The translations under genes and the position numbers were made by a program. From NCBI RefSeq assembly GCF_014596515.1, contig NZ_MSJQ01000170.1, forward strand, positions 1-41,251: a stretch of 41,251 bases of DNA, read 5' to 3'. Each line of letters begins with the position of its first letter. Position 1 is the stretch's first letter. This stretch comes from Streptomyces sp. CBMA156 (GTDB lineage: Bacteria; Actinomycetota; Actinomycetes; Streptomycetales; Streptomycetaceae). Shown here one piece after another: positions 20,974-27,873 of the stretch. The notes under the pieces are model-generated. The model was not told the DNA's origin. It did not search any database and was given only the letters and a program-made list of their open reading frames with translations.

Positions 20974-22080
20974 ATGGCGGATGCGTACGCGGGGCGGCGG
21001 GAACGGGTGAGGGAGCACTGCAGTGCGACGGGGGCCGATGCGGCCCTGGTCACCCGTGCGGCGAACGTGCGGTACCTCACGGGCTGCGCGCCCTGTGGGG
21101 CGACCCTGCTGCTCACCAGGGAAAGAGCGCTGCTCGCGCTGCCGGACGACCTGCCCCCGGACGACTCCGGGGAGCACCTGATCGCCCCGGACGTCGCCCG
21201 GATGCCGGTGGCGGCCGGGGCGGACACCGCGCTGGCCGCCGCGGCCGCCGCCGCCAGGTCCGGTGTGTCGGGCCTGGCCGTGGAGGAGCACGACCTGACC
21301 GTCAGCAGGCACCGGGCGGTGGGGGGCCTGACCGAGGGGGCCCGGCTGGTGGACCTCGGCCGGGTGGTCGAGGGGCTGCGGGTGGTCAAGGACGAGCACG
21401 AGATCGCCGACCTGCGGATCGCCGCCGAGATCGCCGACCAGGCGCTCGGCGAGCTGCTGGAGTCGATCCTGGTCGGCCGCACCGAGCGGCACCTGGCGAT
21501 GGAGCTGGAGCGCCGGATGATCGACCACGGCGCCGACCGGGCCGCCTTCCCGGTCTCGGTCGGCACCGGCAGCCACTCCGGCCAGGCCGCCCACCAGCCG
21601 ACCGACCGCCGGGTGGAGGAGGGTGACTTCCTGACCGTGGTGATGGGCGCCCAGTACCGCGGCTACGGCGTCTCCACCGCCCGCACCTTCGTGATCGGCG
21701 CCGCCCCCGCGCCCTGGCAGGTGGAGCTGCACCGGCTGGTCTTCCGGGCCCAGCGGGCCGGGCGGGAGGCGCTCGGACCAGGGGTGGAGCAGTGCGTGCC
21801 CGACCGTGCCGCCCGGCAGGTGCTGGAGGCGGCCGGCCACGCCGAGGCCTCCCCGCACCCGGTGGGCCACGGCATCGGGCTGGAGATCCGGGAGGCGCCG
21901 CGCCTCGGTCCGTCGGACATGGGTAAACTGGACAGCCGCGTGCCGGTCACCGTCGGCCCAGGGGTCCACCTCCCGGGCAAGGGCGGCGTCCGGATCGAGG
22001 ACACGCTCGTCGTGCGCCCCTTCGAAGAGGGCGGGCCCGAGCTGCTCACCATCACCACCAAGGAGCTCCTCGCCCTGTGA
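20974..22080 (+). CDS. Aminopeptidase-P/creatinase-fold protein lacking most metal ligands
   Basis: 368 residues from ATG 20974. The N-terminal creatinase-like domain ([18 protein letters not shown]) is followed by the pita-bread domain of M24 peptidases. The dinuclear metal site is largely missing. The first Asp position is [11 protein letters not shown] (no Asp), the second is YGVSTARTF (Ser for Asp), and the EPG glutamate is Gly in [10 protein letters not shown]. Only the His in VGHGIGLEI and the Glu in GVRIEDT remain, and the HE pair before AP is RE. Three of five ligands are thus lost, so hydrolysis of Xaa-Pro bonds by the usual mechanism is unlikely. The gene lies 76 nt upstream of efp; both proteins touch on proline biology, which may be coincidence. 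Confidence 0.85.
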   Translation: MADAYAGRRERVREHCSATGADAALVTRAANVRYLTGCAPCGATLLLTRERALLALPDDLPPDDSGEHLIAPDVARMPVAAGADTALAAAAAAARSGVSGLAVEEHDLTVSRHRAVGGLTEGARLVDLGRVVEGLRVVKDEHEIADLRIAAEIADQALGELLESILVGRTERHLAMELERRMIDHGADRAAFPVSVGTGSHSGQAAHQPTDRRVEEGDFLTVVMGAQYRGYGVSTARTFVIGAAPAPWQVELHRLVFRAQRAGREALGPGVEQCVPDRAARQVLEAAGHAEASPHPVGHGIGLEIREAPRLGPSDMGKLDSRVPVTVGPGVHLPGKGGVRIEDTLVVRPFEEGGPELLTITTKELLAL

Positions 22081-22156
22081 CCGCGGCCCTCCGGCCGTCG
22101 GCGGCAGGACGCGAACCTTGGTTCCTTGACAGCTATATCCAGGAGTAAGTGCGCCC

Positions 22157-22720
22157 GTGGCTTCCACGAACGATCTCAAGAACGGCATGGTCCTCAAGCT
22201 GGACGGCGGCAAGCTCTGGTCCGTCGTGGAGTTCCAGCACGTCAAGCCCGGCAAGGGCCCGGCCTTCGTGCGTACCAAGCTGAAGGAGGTCCTGACCGGC
22301 AAGGTCGTCGACAAGACCTTCAACGCGGGCACCAAGGTCGAGACCGCCAACGTCGACAAGCGCACCATGCAGTTCTCGTACAAGGACGGCGAGAACTTCG
22401 TGTTCATGGACATGAGCACCTACGACCAGCTGACCATCGAGCCGGCCGTCGTCGGCGGCGCCGCCGACTACCTGCTCGAGGGCTTCGAGGCCACGGTCGC
22501 GCAGAACGAGGGCTCGGTCCTGTACATCGAGCTGCCGGCCGCCGTCGAGCTGGTCATCGCCGAGACCGAGCCGGGCGTCCAGGGCGACCGCTCCACCGGT
22601 GGCACCAAGCCGGCCAAGCTGGAGACCGGCGCCGAGATCGCCGTCCCGCTCTTCGTCACCACCGGCGAGAAGGTCAAGGTCGACACCCGCGACGGCAGCT
22701 ACCTCGGCCGGGTGAAGTAA
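22157..22720 (+). CDS. efp: Translation elongation factor P
   Basis: 187 residues from GTG 22157 (AGGAG 11 nt upstream). EF-P binds ribosomes stalled at polyproline and promotes peptide bond formation. The KOW-like N-domain ([16 protein letters not shown]), OB domains and the C-terminal signature ([18 protein letters not shown]) are intact. The loop reaching the peptidyl-transferase centre reads VKPGKGPAF with Lys33. The palindromic PGKGP form is that of actinobacterial EF-P, reported to work with an unmodified lysine, and no modification gene (epmA/epmB, ymfI) is nearby. nusB starts 4 nt after the stop. Confidence 0.96.
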   Translation: MASTNDLKNGMVLKLDGGKLWSVVEFQHVKPGKGPAFVRTKLKEVLTGKVVDKTFNAGTKVETANVDKRTMQFSYKDGENFVFMDMSTYDQLTIEPAVVGGAADYLLEGFEATVAQNEGSVLYIELPAAVELVIAETEPGVQGDRSTGGTKPAKLETGAEIAVPLFVTTGEKVKVDTRDGSYLGRVK

Positions 22721-22724
22721 GTCC

Positions 22725-23162
22725 GTGTCGGCCGCACGCAGCAAGGCCCGTACCCGGGCCTTCCAGATCCTCTTCGAGGCCGACCACCGCGGGGTAGACC
22801 CGCAGCGGGTCCTCGCCGACTGGGTGGCCCGCGCTCGCGAGCCCAAGCCCGACGAGGGCACCCCGCAGGTCGGTGAGTACACCATGGAGCTCATCGAGGG
22901 GTACGTCCAGCACGCCCGTCGCATCGACGACCTGATCGAGCAGTACGCGGTGGGCTGGACGCTCGACCGGATGCCGATCGTGGACCGCAACGTCCTGCGG
23001 CTCGGTGCGTACGAGCTGATCTGGGAGGACGGCGTCCCGGACGCCGTCGTCCTGGACGAGTCCGTCGAGATCGCCAAGGAGTTCTCCACGGACGACTCCC
23101 CGGCCTTCGTCAACGGCCTGCTCGCCCGCTTCCTGGAGCTGAAGCCGAGCATCCGCCGCTGA
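22725..23162 (+). CDS. nusB: Transcription antitermination factor NusB
   Basis: 145 residues from GTG 22725, 4 nt after efp. NusB binds boxA RNA together with NusE (S10) and supports rRNA antitermination. The all-helical family pattern is clear: ARSKARTRAFQILFEAD at the N-terminus, MPIVDRNVLRLGAYELIW in the middle, and the C-terminal VLDESVEIAKEFSTDDSPAFVNGLLARF. The gene ends the efp-nusB unit and is followed by a strong terminator. Confidence 0.96.
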   Translation: MSAARSKARTRAFQILFEADHRGVDPQRVLADWVARAREPKPDEGTPQVGEYTMELIEGYVQHARRIDDLIEQYAVGWTLDRMPIVDRNVLRLGAYELIWEDGVPDAVVLDESVEIAKEFSTDDSPAFVNGLLARFLELKPSIRR

Positions 23163-23163
23163 C

Positions 23164-23202
23164 GGATCGACCTCGCGGGTCGACCGCACGGATCGACCTC
23201 GG
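23164..23202. repeat. 13-nt direct repeat after nusB
   Basis: CGGATCGACCTCG occurs at 23164-23176 and 23190-23202, one period of 26 nt, with GGTCGACC between the copies. It sits between the nusB stop and the terminator. No function is apparent. Confidence 0.6.
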
Positions 23203-23249
23203 AACGGCCGCCGGACCCGAACACGGGTCCGGCGGCCGTTCCGCGTTTC
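23201..23249 (+). terminator. Terminator of the efp-nusB unit
   Basis: A perfect 20-bp stem (arm CGGAACGGCCGCCGGACCCG, 23201-23220) with loop AACA and its exact complement at 23225-23244, followed by GCGTTTC. Confidence 0.92.
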
Positions 23250-23262
23250 ACCCGGGCGGCGT

Positions 23263-23288
23263 AGGGTGATGGCTTACCCATCAGTAAC
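23263..23288 (+). promoter_or_regulatory. Promoter -10 with overlapping palindrome for the thioesterase gene
   Basis: TAGGGT at 23263-23268 is a good -10 box. From the expected start site, TTACCCATCAGTAA (23275-23288) carries TTAC/GTAA half-sites six bases apart, a shape suited to a TetR- or GntR-type repressor. The regulator is unknown. Confidence 0.4.
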
Positions 23289-23328
23289 TTGATGTCCGTA
23301 AGCACGCCTGAAGGGCAGGTCTCTCCCC

Positions 23329-24156
23329 ATGACCACGGCGATCCGCAGCGAGTTCGACCAGGGCATCGCCCTGACCAGGCACCCCGAGGAGGCCGGCCGC
23401 TACGAGGCCGAGCTCGGCGCCGGCTGGCAGATCGGCGGCGGGGTGAACGGTGGACTGCTGCTCGCGGTGGCCGGACACGCGCTGTCGCTGGAGCACGGCA
23501 CCCACCCGGACCCGGTGTCGATCAGCGGTTACTACCTGTCCGCCTCCACCCCGGGGCCCGCCACCGTCCGCACCGAGGTGCTGCGCTCCGGCCGCGGCCT
23601 GTCCACCGGTACCGCCTCGCTCAGCCAGGACGGCGTCGAGCGGCTGCGGGTGGTGGCCAGCCACGGCGACCTCGCCACCGCCGACGGCGAGGTGCGCACC
23701 AGCGCGCGGCCGCCGCAGCTGCCGCCGCCCGACCAGTGCGTCGGCGTCGAGCACGCGCCCAGGGAGCTGATCGCCCAGGCCGCCCTGCTGGAGCGGTTCG
23801 ACCTGCGGCTGGACCCGGCCACCGTCGGCTGGGCGCTCGGGCAGCCCTCCGGCCAGGGGCGGATCCAGGGCTGGTTCCGGCTCGCCGACGGTCGCGACCC
23901 CGACCCGCTGCTGCTCCTGCTGGTCGCCGACGCGCTGCCGCCTGTCACCTTCGACCTGGGCATGCCGGGCTGGGCCCCGACCGTCGAGCTGACCGTCCAC
24001 CTGCGCGCCAGGCCCGTACCCGGCTGGCTGCGGGTCGCCCACGCCACCCGCAACCTGGCCGGCGGCTACTTCGAGGAGGACGCCGAGGTCTGGGACGAGT
24101 CCGGCCGCCTGGTCGCGCAGTCCCGCCAGCTGGCCCGGGTGCCCCGGACGGCCTGA
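23329..24156 (+). CDS. Acyl-CoA thioesterase-like double-hotdog protein
   Basis: 275 residues from ATG 23329 (AAGGGCAGG upstream). The layout matches TesB-like or 4HBT_3 proteins of actinobacteria, with two tandem hotdog folds. The first is marked by WQIGGGVNGGLLLAVAGHAL and SGYYLSASTPGPATVRTEVL, the second by GWFRLADGRDPDPLLLLLVADALPP, ELTVHLRARP and RNLAGGYFEEDAEVWDESGR. Members hydrolyse acyl-CoA or bind acyl chains, but the chain length cannot be told. It has its own promoter and follows the nusB terminator, so it is not part of the efp unit. Confidence 0.82.
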   Translation: MTTAIRSEFDQGIALTRHPEEAGRYEAELGAGWQIGGGVNGGLLLAVAGHALSLEHGTHPDPVSISGYYLSASTPGPATVRTEVLRSGRGLSTGTASLSQDGVERLRVVASHGDLATADGEVRTSARPPQLPPPDQCVGVEHAPRELIAQAALLERFDLRLDPATVGWALGQPSGQGRIQGWFRLADGRDPDPLLLLLVADALPPVTFDLGMPGWAPTVELTVHLRARPVPGWLRVAHATRNLAGGYFEEDAEVWDESGRLVAQSRQLARVPRTA

Positions 24157-24288
24157 CCCGCGGCCCCGCATTACCGGTGGTTACATTCCTGTGACACGCC
24201 GTACGTGTGCGGCGCGCGCGGATGGGGAGGAAGACGGTCAGCGGCATGACTGCCGCGGACCGTCCACCCCTGAAGCCAGGAGCCACTC

Positions 24289-24369
24289 GTGAGCGAGCGC
24301 AGCGAGCGAACAGTCGATAGGTGCGTCTGGGCGAATGCCTCTGCCGAGCGCAGCGAGGTGGGCGCATGA
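24289..24369 (+). CDS. 26-codon small ORF coupled to the next gene
   Basis: GTG 24289 is preceded by AGGAG with a 6-nt spacer (24278-24282). The frame runs for 26 codons, starting MSERSERTVDRC and ending ASAERSEVGA, and stops with TGA overlapping the next ATG as ATGA. The peptide begins and ends with the SER-SE unit made by two copies of a 12-nt element. It has no membrane or metal motif. It may be a translated leader that couples ribosomes to the downstream gene. The start signal and coupling are seen; translation itself is inferred. Confidence 0.5.
   Translation: MSERSERTVDRCVWANASAERSEVGA
24295..24357. repeat. Two copies of GAGCGCAGCGAG
   Basis: GAGCGCAGCGAG occurs at 24295-24306 and 24346-24357, both in the same reading frame (E-R-S-E). 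Longer forms such as GTGAGCGAGCGCAGCGAGCG are, to my recall, scattered near gene starts in many actinobacterial genomes, which suggests a spreading short repeat. Confidence 0.6.
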
Positions 24370-25283
24370 GCCAGAAGGGTCGCGCCCGCCGCAACTCCGA
24401 CTGCACCGCCGGCGGTTCGCGGCCCGCGGTGCGCGCGCCGCACGGGCCGCAGCGGGCCGCGGGCGCCGAGCAGGCGTTCGTCATCGGGGTGCTCGCCAAT
24501 GCCGCGGACTTCGCCCGGGCACGCGCCTGGGGGGTCTCCGACGCCCCCGACCACGAGCGCTACCTGGCCGACACCGCCGACCTGCTGGCCGAGGCGCTGG
24601 AGCGGTTCGACACCGTCCGGGCCCGGATGTTCCACCCGCAGGACTTCGAGGAGTTCTGCGTGCTGCACGGGCTGGACCCGGCCGAGCCCGCCGCGCGGGA
24701 CCGCTACCTGGTCAACCCGGCCCTGCAGACCCAGCTGCTCGCCTATCAGGGCGAGGAGCTGGCCGGGGACTTCGTGCCGCGCCTGGTGCGCGCCCGGGAG
24801 AACGGGCTGACGCTCTGCCACACCGACCTGCTGCTCGACGGGGGCCTGTACGGGGGCGCTGCCGCGCCCGACGAGGAGCACGCCGCCTGGGTGCGCGCCG
24901 CCTACCGGCGCGGGGGCGAGGTGTTCCGGCGGATGCTGGTCGGCGCGGGCGCCGGCGTGTACGAGCTGCGCCTGCGGGTGGACGCACCCGGCGGGCAGCT
25001 GAACGCGGCGGCGCGGGTGCTCCAGTGGGAGGACGGCGTGGTCCGGATCAACGACGAGGACCTGGAGCTGGTCTGCGCGGTGCTCTGCGCCGGGCTGGCC
25101 CTGGAGCTGCCGGGCGTCGCGGTGCTGCACGGCTCGCAGGGCTCGGCCGCCTCCTGCGGGGAGTACCTGCCGGCCTCCTGGGCCTGGTCGAGCGGCGGGC
25201 AGGACTGGGCGCCCGCGGACCGGCAGGTCCGGCTGGACGGGGTGTCGGCGCAGCCCGGCTACAGCCTGGACACGGTCTGCTGA
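24366..25283 (+). CDS. Unknown conserved-looking protein between nusB and bldD
   Basis: 305 residues from ATG 24366, the start that overlaps the small ORF stop. The first 40 residues are basic and low in complexity; the rest is soluble-looking and mixed alpha/beta. It includes DHERYLADTADLLAEALERFDTV, a conserved-looking FHPQDFEEFCVLHGLDPAEP, and a Cys-containing C-terminus (LVCAVLCAGLALELPGVAVL, SAASCGEYLPASWAW). I see no signal peptide, membrane helix or known catalytic motif and do not recognise the family. Codon use looks like that of its neighbours. It is followed by a hairpin and converges with bldD. Confidence 0.7.
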   Translation: MSQKGRARRNSDCTAGGSRPAVRAPHGPQRAAGAEQAFVIGVLANAADFARARAWGVSDAPDHERYLADTADLLAEALERFDTVRARMFHPQDFEEFCVLHGLDPAEPAARDRYLVNPALQTQLLAYQGEELAGDFVPRLVRARENGLTLCHTDLLLDGGLYGGAAAPDEEHAAWVRAAYRRGGEVFRRMLVGAGAGVYELRLRVDAPGGQLNAAARVLQWEDGVVRINDEDLELVCAVLCAGLALELPGVAVLHGSQGSAASCGEYLPASWAWSSGGQDWAPADRQVRLDGVSAQPGYSLDTVC

Positions 25284-25307
25284 CGCCTCCGGCCGTGCCA
25301 CGCACCG

Positions 25308-25339
25308 CGGCGCGGCCCCCGCTCTGGGGAGCCGCGCCG
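25308..25339. terminator. Hairpin between the unknown gene and bldD
   Basis: CGGCGCGGCCCCC pairs with GGGGAGCCGCGCCG across loop GCTCT, with one bulged A; TTTCT follows on the plus strand. A second weaker hairpin (CCAGCAC 25355-25361 with GTGCTGG 25373-25379) may serve bldD on the minus strand. Confidence 0.65.
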
Positions 25340-25420
25340 TGACGTTTCTGCTTGCCAGCACAGGTGAAAAACGTGCTGGGCCGTGCCTGGATCCGCTGGC
25401 GGGAGCCGGTGCGGCGAGGC

Positions 25421-25924
25421 TCAGCTCACGTCTTCCTCGCGCACCGCGCGGCGCGCGTCGGGGTTGAGTACGCCCCACGAGATGAGCTGCTCGGTGAGGA
25501 TCGACGGCGACTGGTCGTAGATGACCGCCAGGGTGCGCAGGTCGTCCTGACGGATCGACAGCACCTTGCCGTTGTAGTCACCGCGCTGGCTCTGGATGGT
25601 CGCTGCGTAGCGCTGGAGCGGGCCGGCCTTCTCGGAAGGGACCTGGGTCAGTCTCTCCAGGTCGAGCACCAGGCGCGGCGGCGGCTCTGCCGCGCCGCCG
25701 GGGGTGCCGCCGGGCAGCAGCTCCTGGACCGGGACGCCGTAGAACTCGGCCAGCTCGGCCAGTCGCTGCACGGTGACCGCACGGTCGCCGCGCTCGTACG
25801 AGCCGACGACGACTGCCTTCCAGCGCCCCTGGGACTTCTCCTCGACACCGTGCAGGGAGAGACCCTGCTGGGTGCGGATCGCTCGGAGCTTGCCTCCGAG
25901 TTGCTTCGCGTAGTCGCTGGACAT
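25421..25924 (-). CDS. bldD: Developmental master regulator BldD (c-di-GMP-dependent repressor)
   Basis: 167 residues. BldD represses sporulation genes during vegetative growth and dimerises through a tetramer of c-di-GMP. The N-terminal XRE-type HTH is clear (YAKQLGGKLRAIRTQQGLSL, GSYERGDRAVTVQRLAELAEFYGVPV). The C-terminal domain has the full signature RXD-X8-RXXD: Arg114-Gly-Asp116 and Arg125-Gln-Asp-Asp128, at the same numbering as in S. coelicolor. The start is the ATG at 25924, opposite pyrR across a 330-nt intergenic region with a symmetrical site on its promoter. Confidence 0.97.
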   Translation of the reverse strand: MSSDYAKQLGGKLRAIRTQQGLSLHGVEEKSQGRWKAVVVGSYERGDRAVTVQRLAELAEFYGVPVQELLPGGTPGGAAEPPPRLVLDLERLTQVPSEKAGPLQRYAATIQSQRGDYNGKVLSIRQDDLRTLAVIYDQSPSILTEQLISWGVLNPDARRAVREEDVS

Positions 25925-25955
25925 TGATCTCCCCGGACGAGATTGTTTCGCGTTC

Positions 25956-25968
25956 AGTGGTGGGTCAC
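25956..25968. promoter_or_regulatory. Second possible BldD-type half-site pair in the bldD leader
   Basis: AGTGGTGGGTCAC matches the early BldD pattern AGTGA-N-TCACC except for one half-site base. It lies about 32 nt upstream of the bldD start codon. Confidence 0.3.
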
Positions 25969-26012
25969 GGGCGATTGTCGACGCCGTTACCGGTGGGTCC
26001 GACGTCCGTCTC

Positions 26013-26055
26013 GTAACTCACTGTGAGGTTACGTAGAGTAAGGTAGTTGCGTCAA
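26013..26055 (-). promoter_or_regulatory. bldD promoter with overlapping palindromic operator
   Basis: On the minus strand TTGACG (26055-26050), an 18-nt spacer and TAACCT (26031-26026) form a promoter. The symmetric block GTAACTCACTGTGAGGTTAC (26013-26032) covers the -10 and start site, with half-sites GTAAC/GTTAC and TCAC/GTGA. BldD is known to repress its own gene, and this is the natural place for that. Confidence 0.6.
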
Positions 26056-26159
26056 GCCGAATGGGGCAGTCGTGCGAATGGCCCGCATCGTCGGCGCGTC
26101 CGGGGTGTTAACCCGGGGAAGCGGAATGGTGGCCGTCCGTTTGCGATCCAGTGCGCTGC

Positions 26160-26165
26160 TAGGAT
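26160..26165 (+). promoter_or_regulatory. -10 box TAGGAT for the pyr operon
   Basis: TAGGAT would give a start near 26172 and a leader of about 80 nt. The nearest TTGCGA (26141-26146) is only 13 nt away, so the -35 is not convincing. Confidence 0.45.
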
Positions 26166-26210
26166 GACCGAAGCCCGCGCCCGGTCGGCGGGGGCCATCC
26201 CCAGACATCC

Positions 26211-26243
26211 TTTAAGACCCGTCCAGTGAGGCGGGGAAGGAGG
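26211..26243 (+). promoter_or_regulatory. PyrR-binding RNA hairpin overlapping the pyrR ribosome binding site
   Basis: TTTAAGACCCGTCCAGTGAG leads into GCGGGGAAGGAGG. CCCG (26218-26221) pairs with CGGG (26232-26235), exposing loop TCCAGTGAGG, which matches the PyrR recognition loop UCCAGNGAGG. The stem runs directly into the Shine-Dalgarno GGAAGGAGG (26235-26243). With no terminator in the leader, this suggests that UMP-PyrR blocks translation, as proposed for mycobacteria, rather than attenuating transcription. Confidence 0.75.
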
Positions 26244-26254
26244 TCCGCTTCGGC

Positions 26255-26878
26255 ATGACCACCAACCACGAACCGACGCCCCGGCCGCCCCACCAGGTGC
26301 TGGACGGCACGGACATCGCCCGGGTCATCACCCGGATAGCGCACGAGATCGTCGAGCGCGCCAAGGGCGCGGAGGACGTCGTGCTGCTCGGCATCCACAC
26401 CAGGGGCGTCCACCTCGCCCGCCGGCTGCACGCCCGGCTGGCCCAGATCACCGGGCGCGAGATCCCGCTGGGCACCCTGGACATCACCATGTACCGGGAC
26501 GACCTGCGGCTGAAGCCCGCCCGCGCCCTGGAGCACACCGAGATCCCGCCCGGCGGCATCGACGGCAAGCTCGTCGTCCTGGTCGACGACGTGCTCTTCT
26601 CCGGCCGCACCATCCGGGCCGCGCTCGACGCGCTGAACGACATCGGGCGCCCGCGCGCCGTCCAGCTCGCCGTCCTGGTCGACCGAGGCCACCGCGAGCT
26701 GCCGATCCGCGCCGACTACGTGGGCAAGAACCTCCCCACCTCGCTGCGCGAGGCCGTGCAGGTGCGCCTGTCCGACAGCGACGGCGTGGACGCCGTCCTG
26801 GTCGGCGACCGCGACCACGCCGCCCGCAGCTCCCAGGCCCTGGCCTCCAGGCCCACCGAACCGCACCTCCCGGAGTAA
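26255..26878 (+). CDS. pyrR: Pyrimidine operon regulator PyrR (uracil phosphoribosyltransferase fold)
   Basis: 207 residues from ATG 26255, slightly longer than usual because of a Pro-rich N-terminus and a C-terminal tail of about 20 residues. PyrR binds UMP/UTP and its RNA site to lower pyr expression; many members also have UPRTase activity. The phosphoribosyltransferase fold is complete: [17 protein letters not shown], the dimer-loop region [11 protein letters not shown], the PRPP motif [13 protein letters not shown] (107-119), [20 protein letters not shown], and [14 protein letters not shown]. It heads an eight-gene operon; pyrB follows after 5 nt. Confidence 0.96.
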   Translation: MTTNHEPTPRPPHQVLDGTDIARVITRIAHEIVERAKGAEDVVLLGIHTRGVHLARRLHARLAQITGREIPLGTLDITMYRDDLRLKPARALEHTEIPPGGIDGKLVVLVDDVLFSGRTIRAALDALNDIGRPRAVQLAVLVDRGHRELPIRADYVGKNLPTSLREAVQVRLSDSDGVDAVLVGDRDHAARSSQALASRPTEPHLPE

Positions 26879-26883
26879 CCCGC

Positions 26884-27873
26884 GTGAAGCGCCACCTCGT
26901 CTCCGCCGCCGATCTCAGCCGCGACGACGCGCTGCTGATCCTGGACACCGCCGAGGAGCTGGCCCAGCTCTCCGGCCGGGCCGTCAAGAAGCTGCCCACG
27001 CTGCGCGGCCGCACCGTCGTCAACCTCTTCTTCGAGGACTCCACCCGGACGAAGACCTCCTTCGAGGTCGCCGAGAAGCGACTCTCGGCCGACGTCATCA
27101 ACTTCTCCGCCAAGGGCTCCTCGGTCTCCAAGGGCGAGAGCCTCAAGGACACCGCGCTGACCCTCCAGGCGATGGGCGCCGACGCGGTGGTCATCCGCCA
27201 CCACGCCTCCGGCGCGCCGGCCCGGCTGGCCCAGTCCGACTGGCTGCACGGCAGCGTGATCAACGCCGGTGACGGCACCCACGAGCACCCCACCCAGGCG
27301 CTGCTCGACGCCTTCACCATGCGCCGCCACCTCAACCCGGGCGGCGGCAACGACCTGGCGGGCCGCCGGGTGACCCTCGTCGGCGACGTGCTGCACAGCC
27401 GGGTCGCCCGCTCCAACGTCCACCTGCTGAACACCCTCGGCGCCCAGGTCACCTTCGTCGCCCCGCCGACGCTGCTGCCGATCGGCATCGAGAACTGGCC
27501 CTGCGAGATCAGCTACGACCTGGACAGCGTGCTGCCCAAGACGGACGCGCTGATGATGCTGCGGGTGCAGCGCGAGCGGATGAACGCCGCGTTCTTCCCG
27601 ACCGAGCGCGAGTACAGCCGCCGCTACGGCATGAACGGCCGCCGGATGGCCCAGCTGCCGGACCGGGCGATCGTGATGCACCCCGGCCCGATGGTCCGCG
27701 GCATGGAGATCACCGCCGAGGTCGCCGACTCGCCGCGCTGCACCGCGATCGAGCAGGTCGCCAACGGCGTGTCCGTCCGGATGGCCGTCCTCTACCTGCT
27801 GCTCGGCGGCGCCGTCTTCGCCGACGCGCCCACCGACGCCCCCCGTACCGACTCCGTGGAGACCGCCAAGTGA
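26884..27873 (+). CDS. pyrB: Aspartate carbamoyltransferase, catalytic chain
   Basis: 329 residues from GTG 26884; GGAG at the end of pyrR serves as ribosome binding site. It joins carbamoyl phosphate and aspartate, the committed step of pyrimidine synthesis. The carbamoyl-phosphate loop is [13 protein letters not shown] with STRT at 53-56; HPTQ lies in [15 protein letters not shown]; the 80s-type loop is [22 protein letters not shown] PMVRGMEI is near the C-terminus. No pyrI regulatory chain is present, normal for actinobacteria. The stop overlaps pyrC as GTGA. Confidence 0.96.
   Translation: MKRHLVSAADLSRDDALLILDTAEELAQLSGRAVKKLPTLRGRTVVNLFFEDSTRTKTSFEVAEKRLSADVINFSAKGSSVSKGESLKDTALTLQAMGADAVVIRHHASGAPARLAQSDWLHGSVINAGDGTHEHPTQALLDAFTMRRHLNPGGGNDLAGRRVTLVGDVLHSRVARSNVHLLNTLGAQVTFVAPPTLLPIGIENWPCEISYDLDSVLPKTDALMMLRVQRERMNAAFFPTEREYSRRYGMNGRRMAQLPDRAIVMHPGPMVRGMEITAEVADSPRCTAIEQVANGVSVRMAVLYLLLGGAVFADAPTDAPRTDSVETAK

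Noticed and set aside
24246..24320. Another short frame starting ATG 24246 (24 codons) overlapping the small ORF in a different frame.
   Set aside because: Its only ribosome binding site is about 13 nt away and it is not coupled to the downstream start, unlike the frame from GTG 24289.
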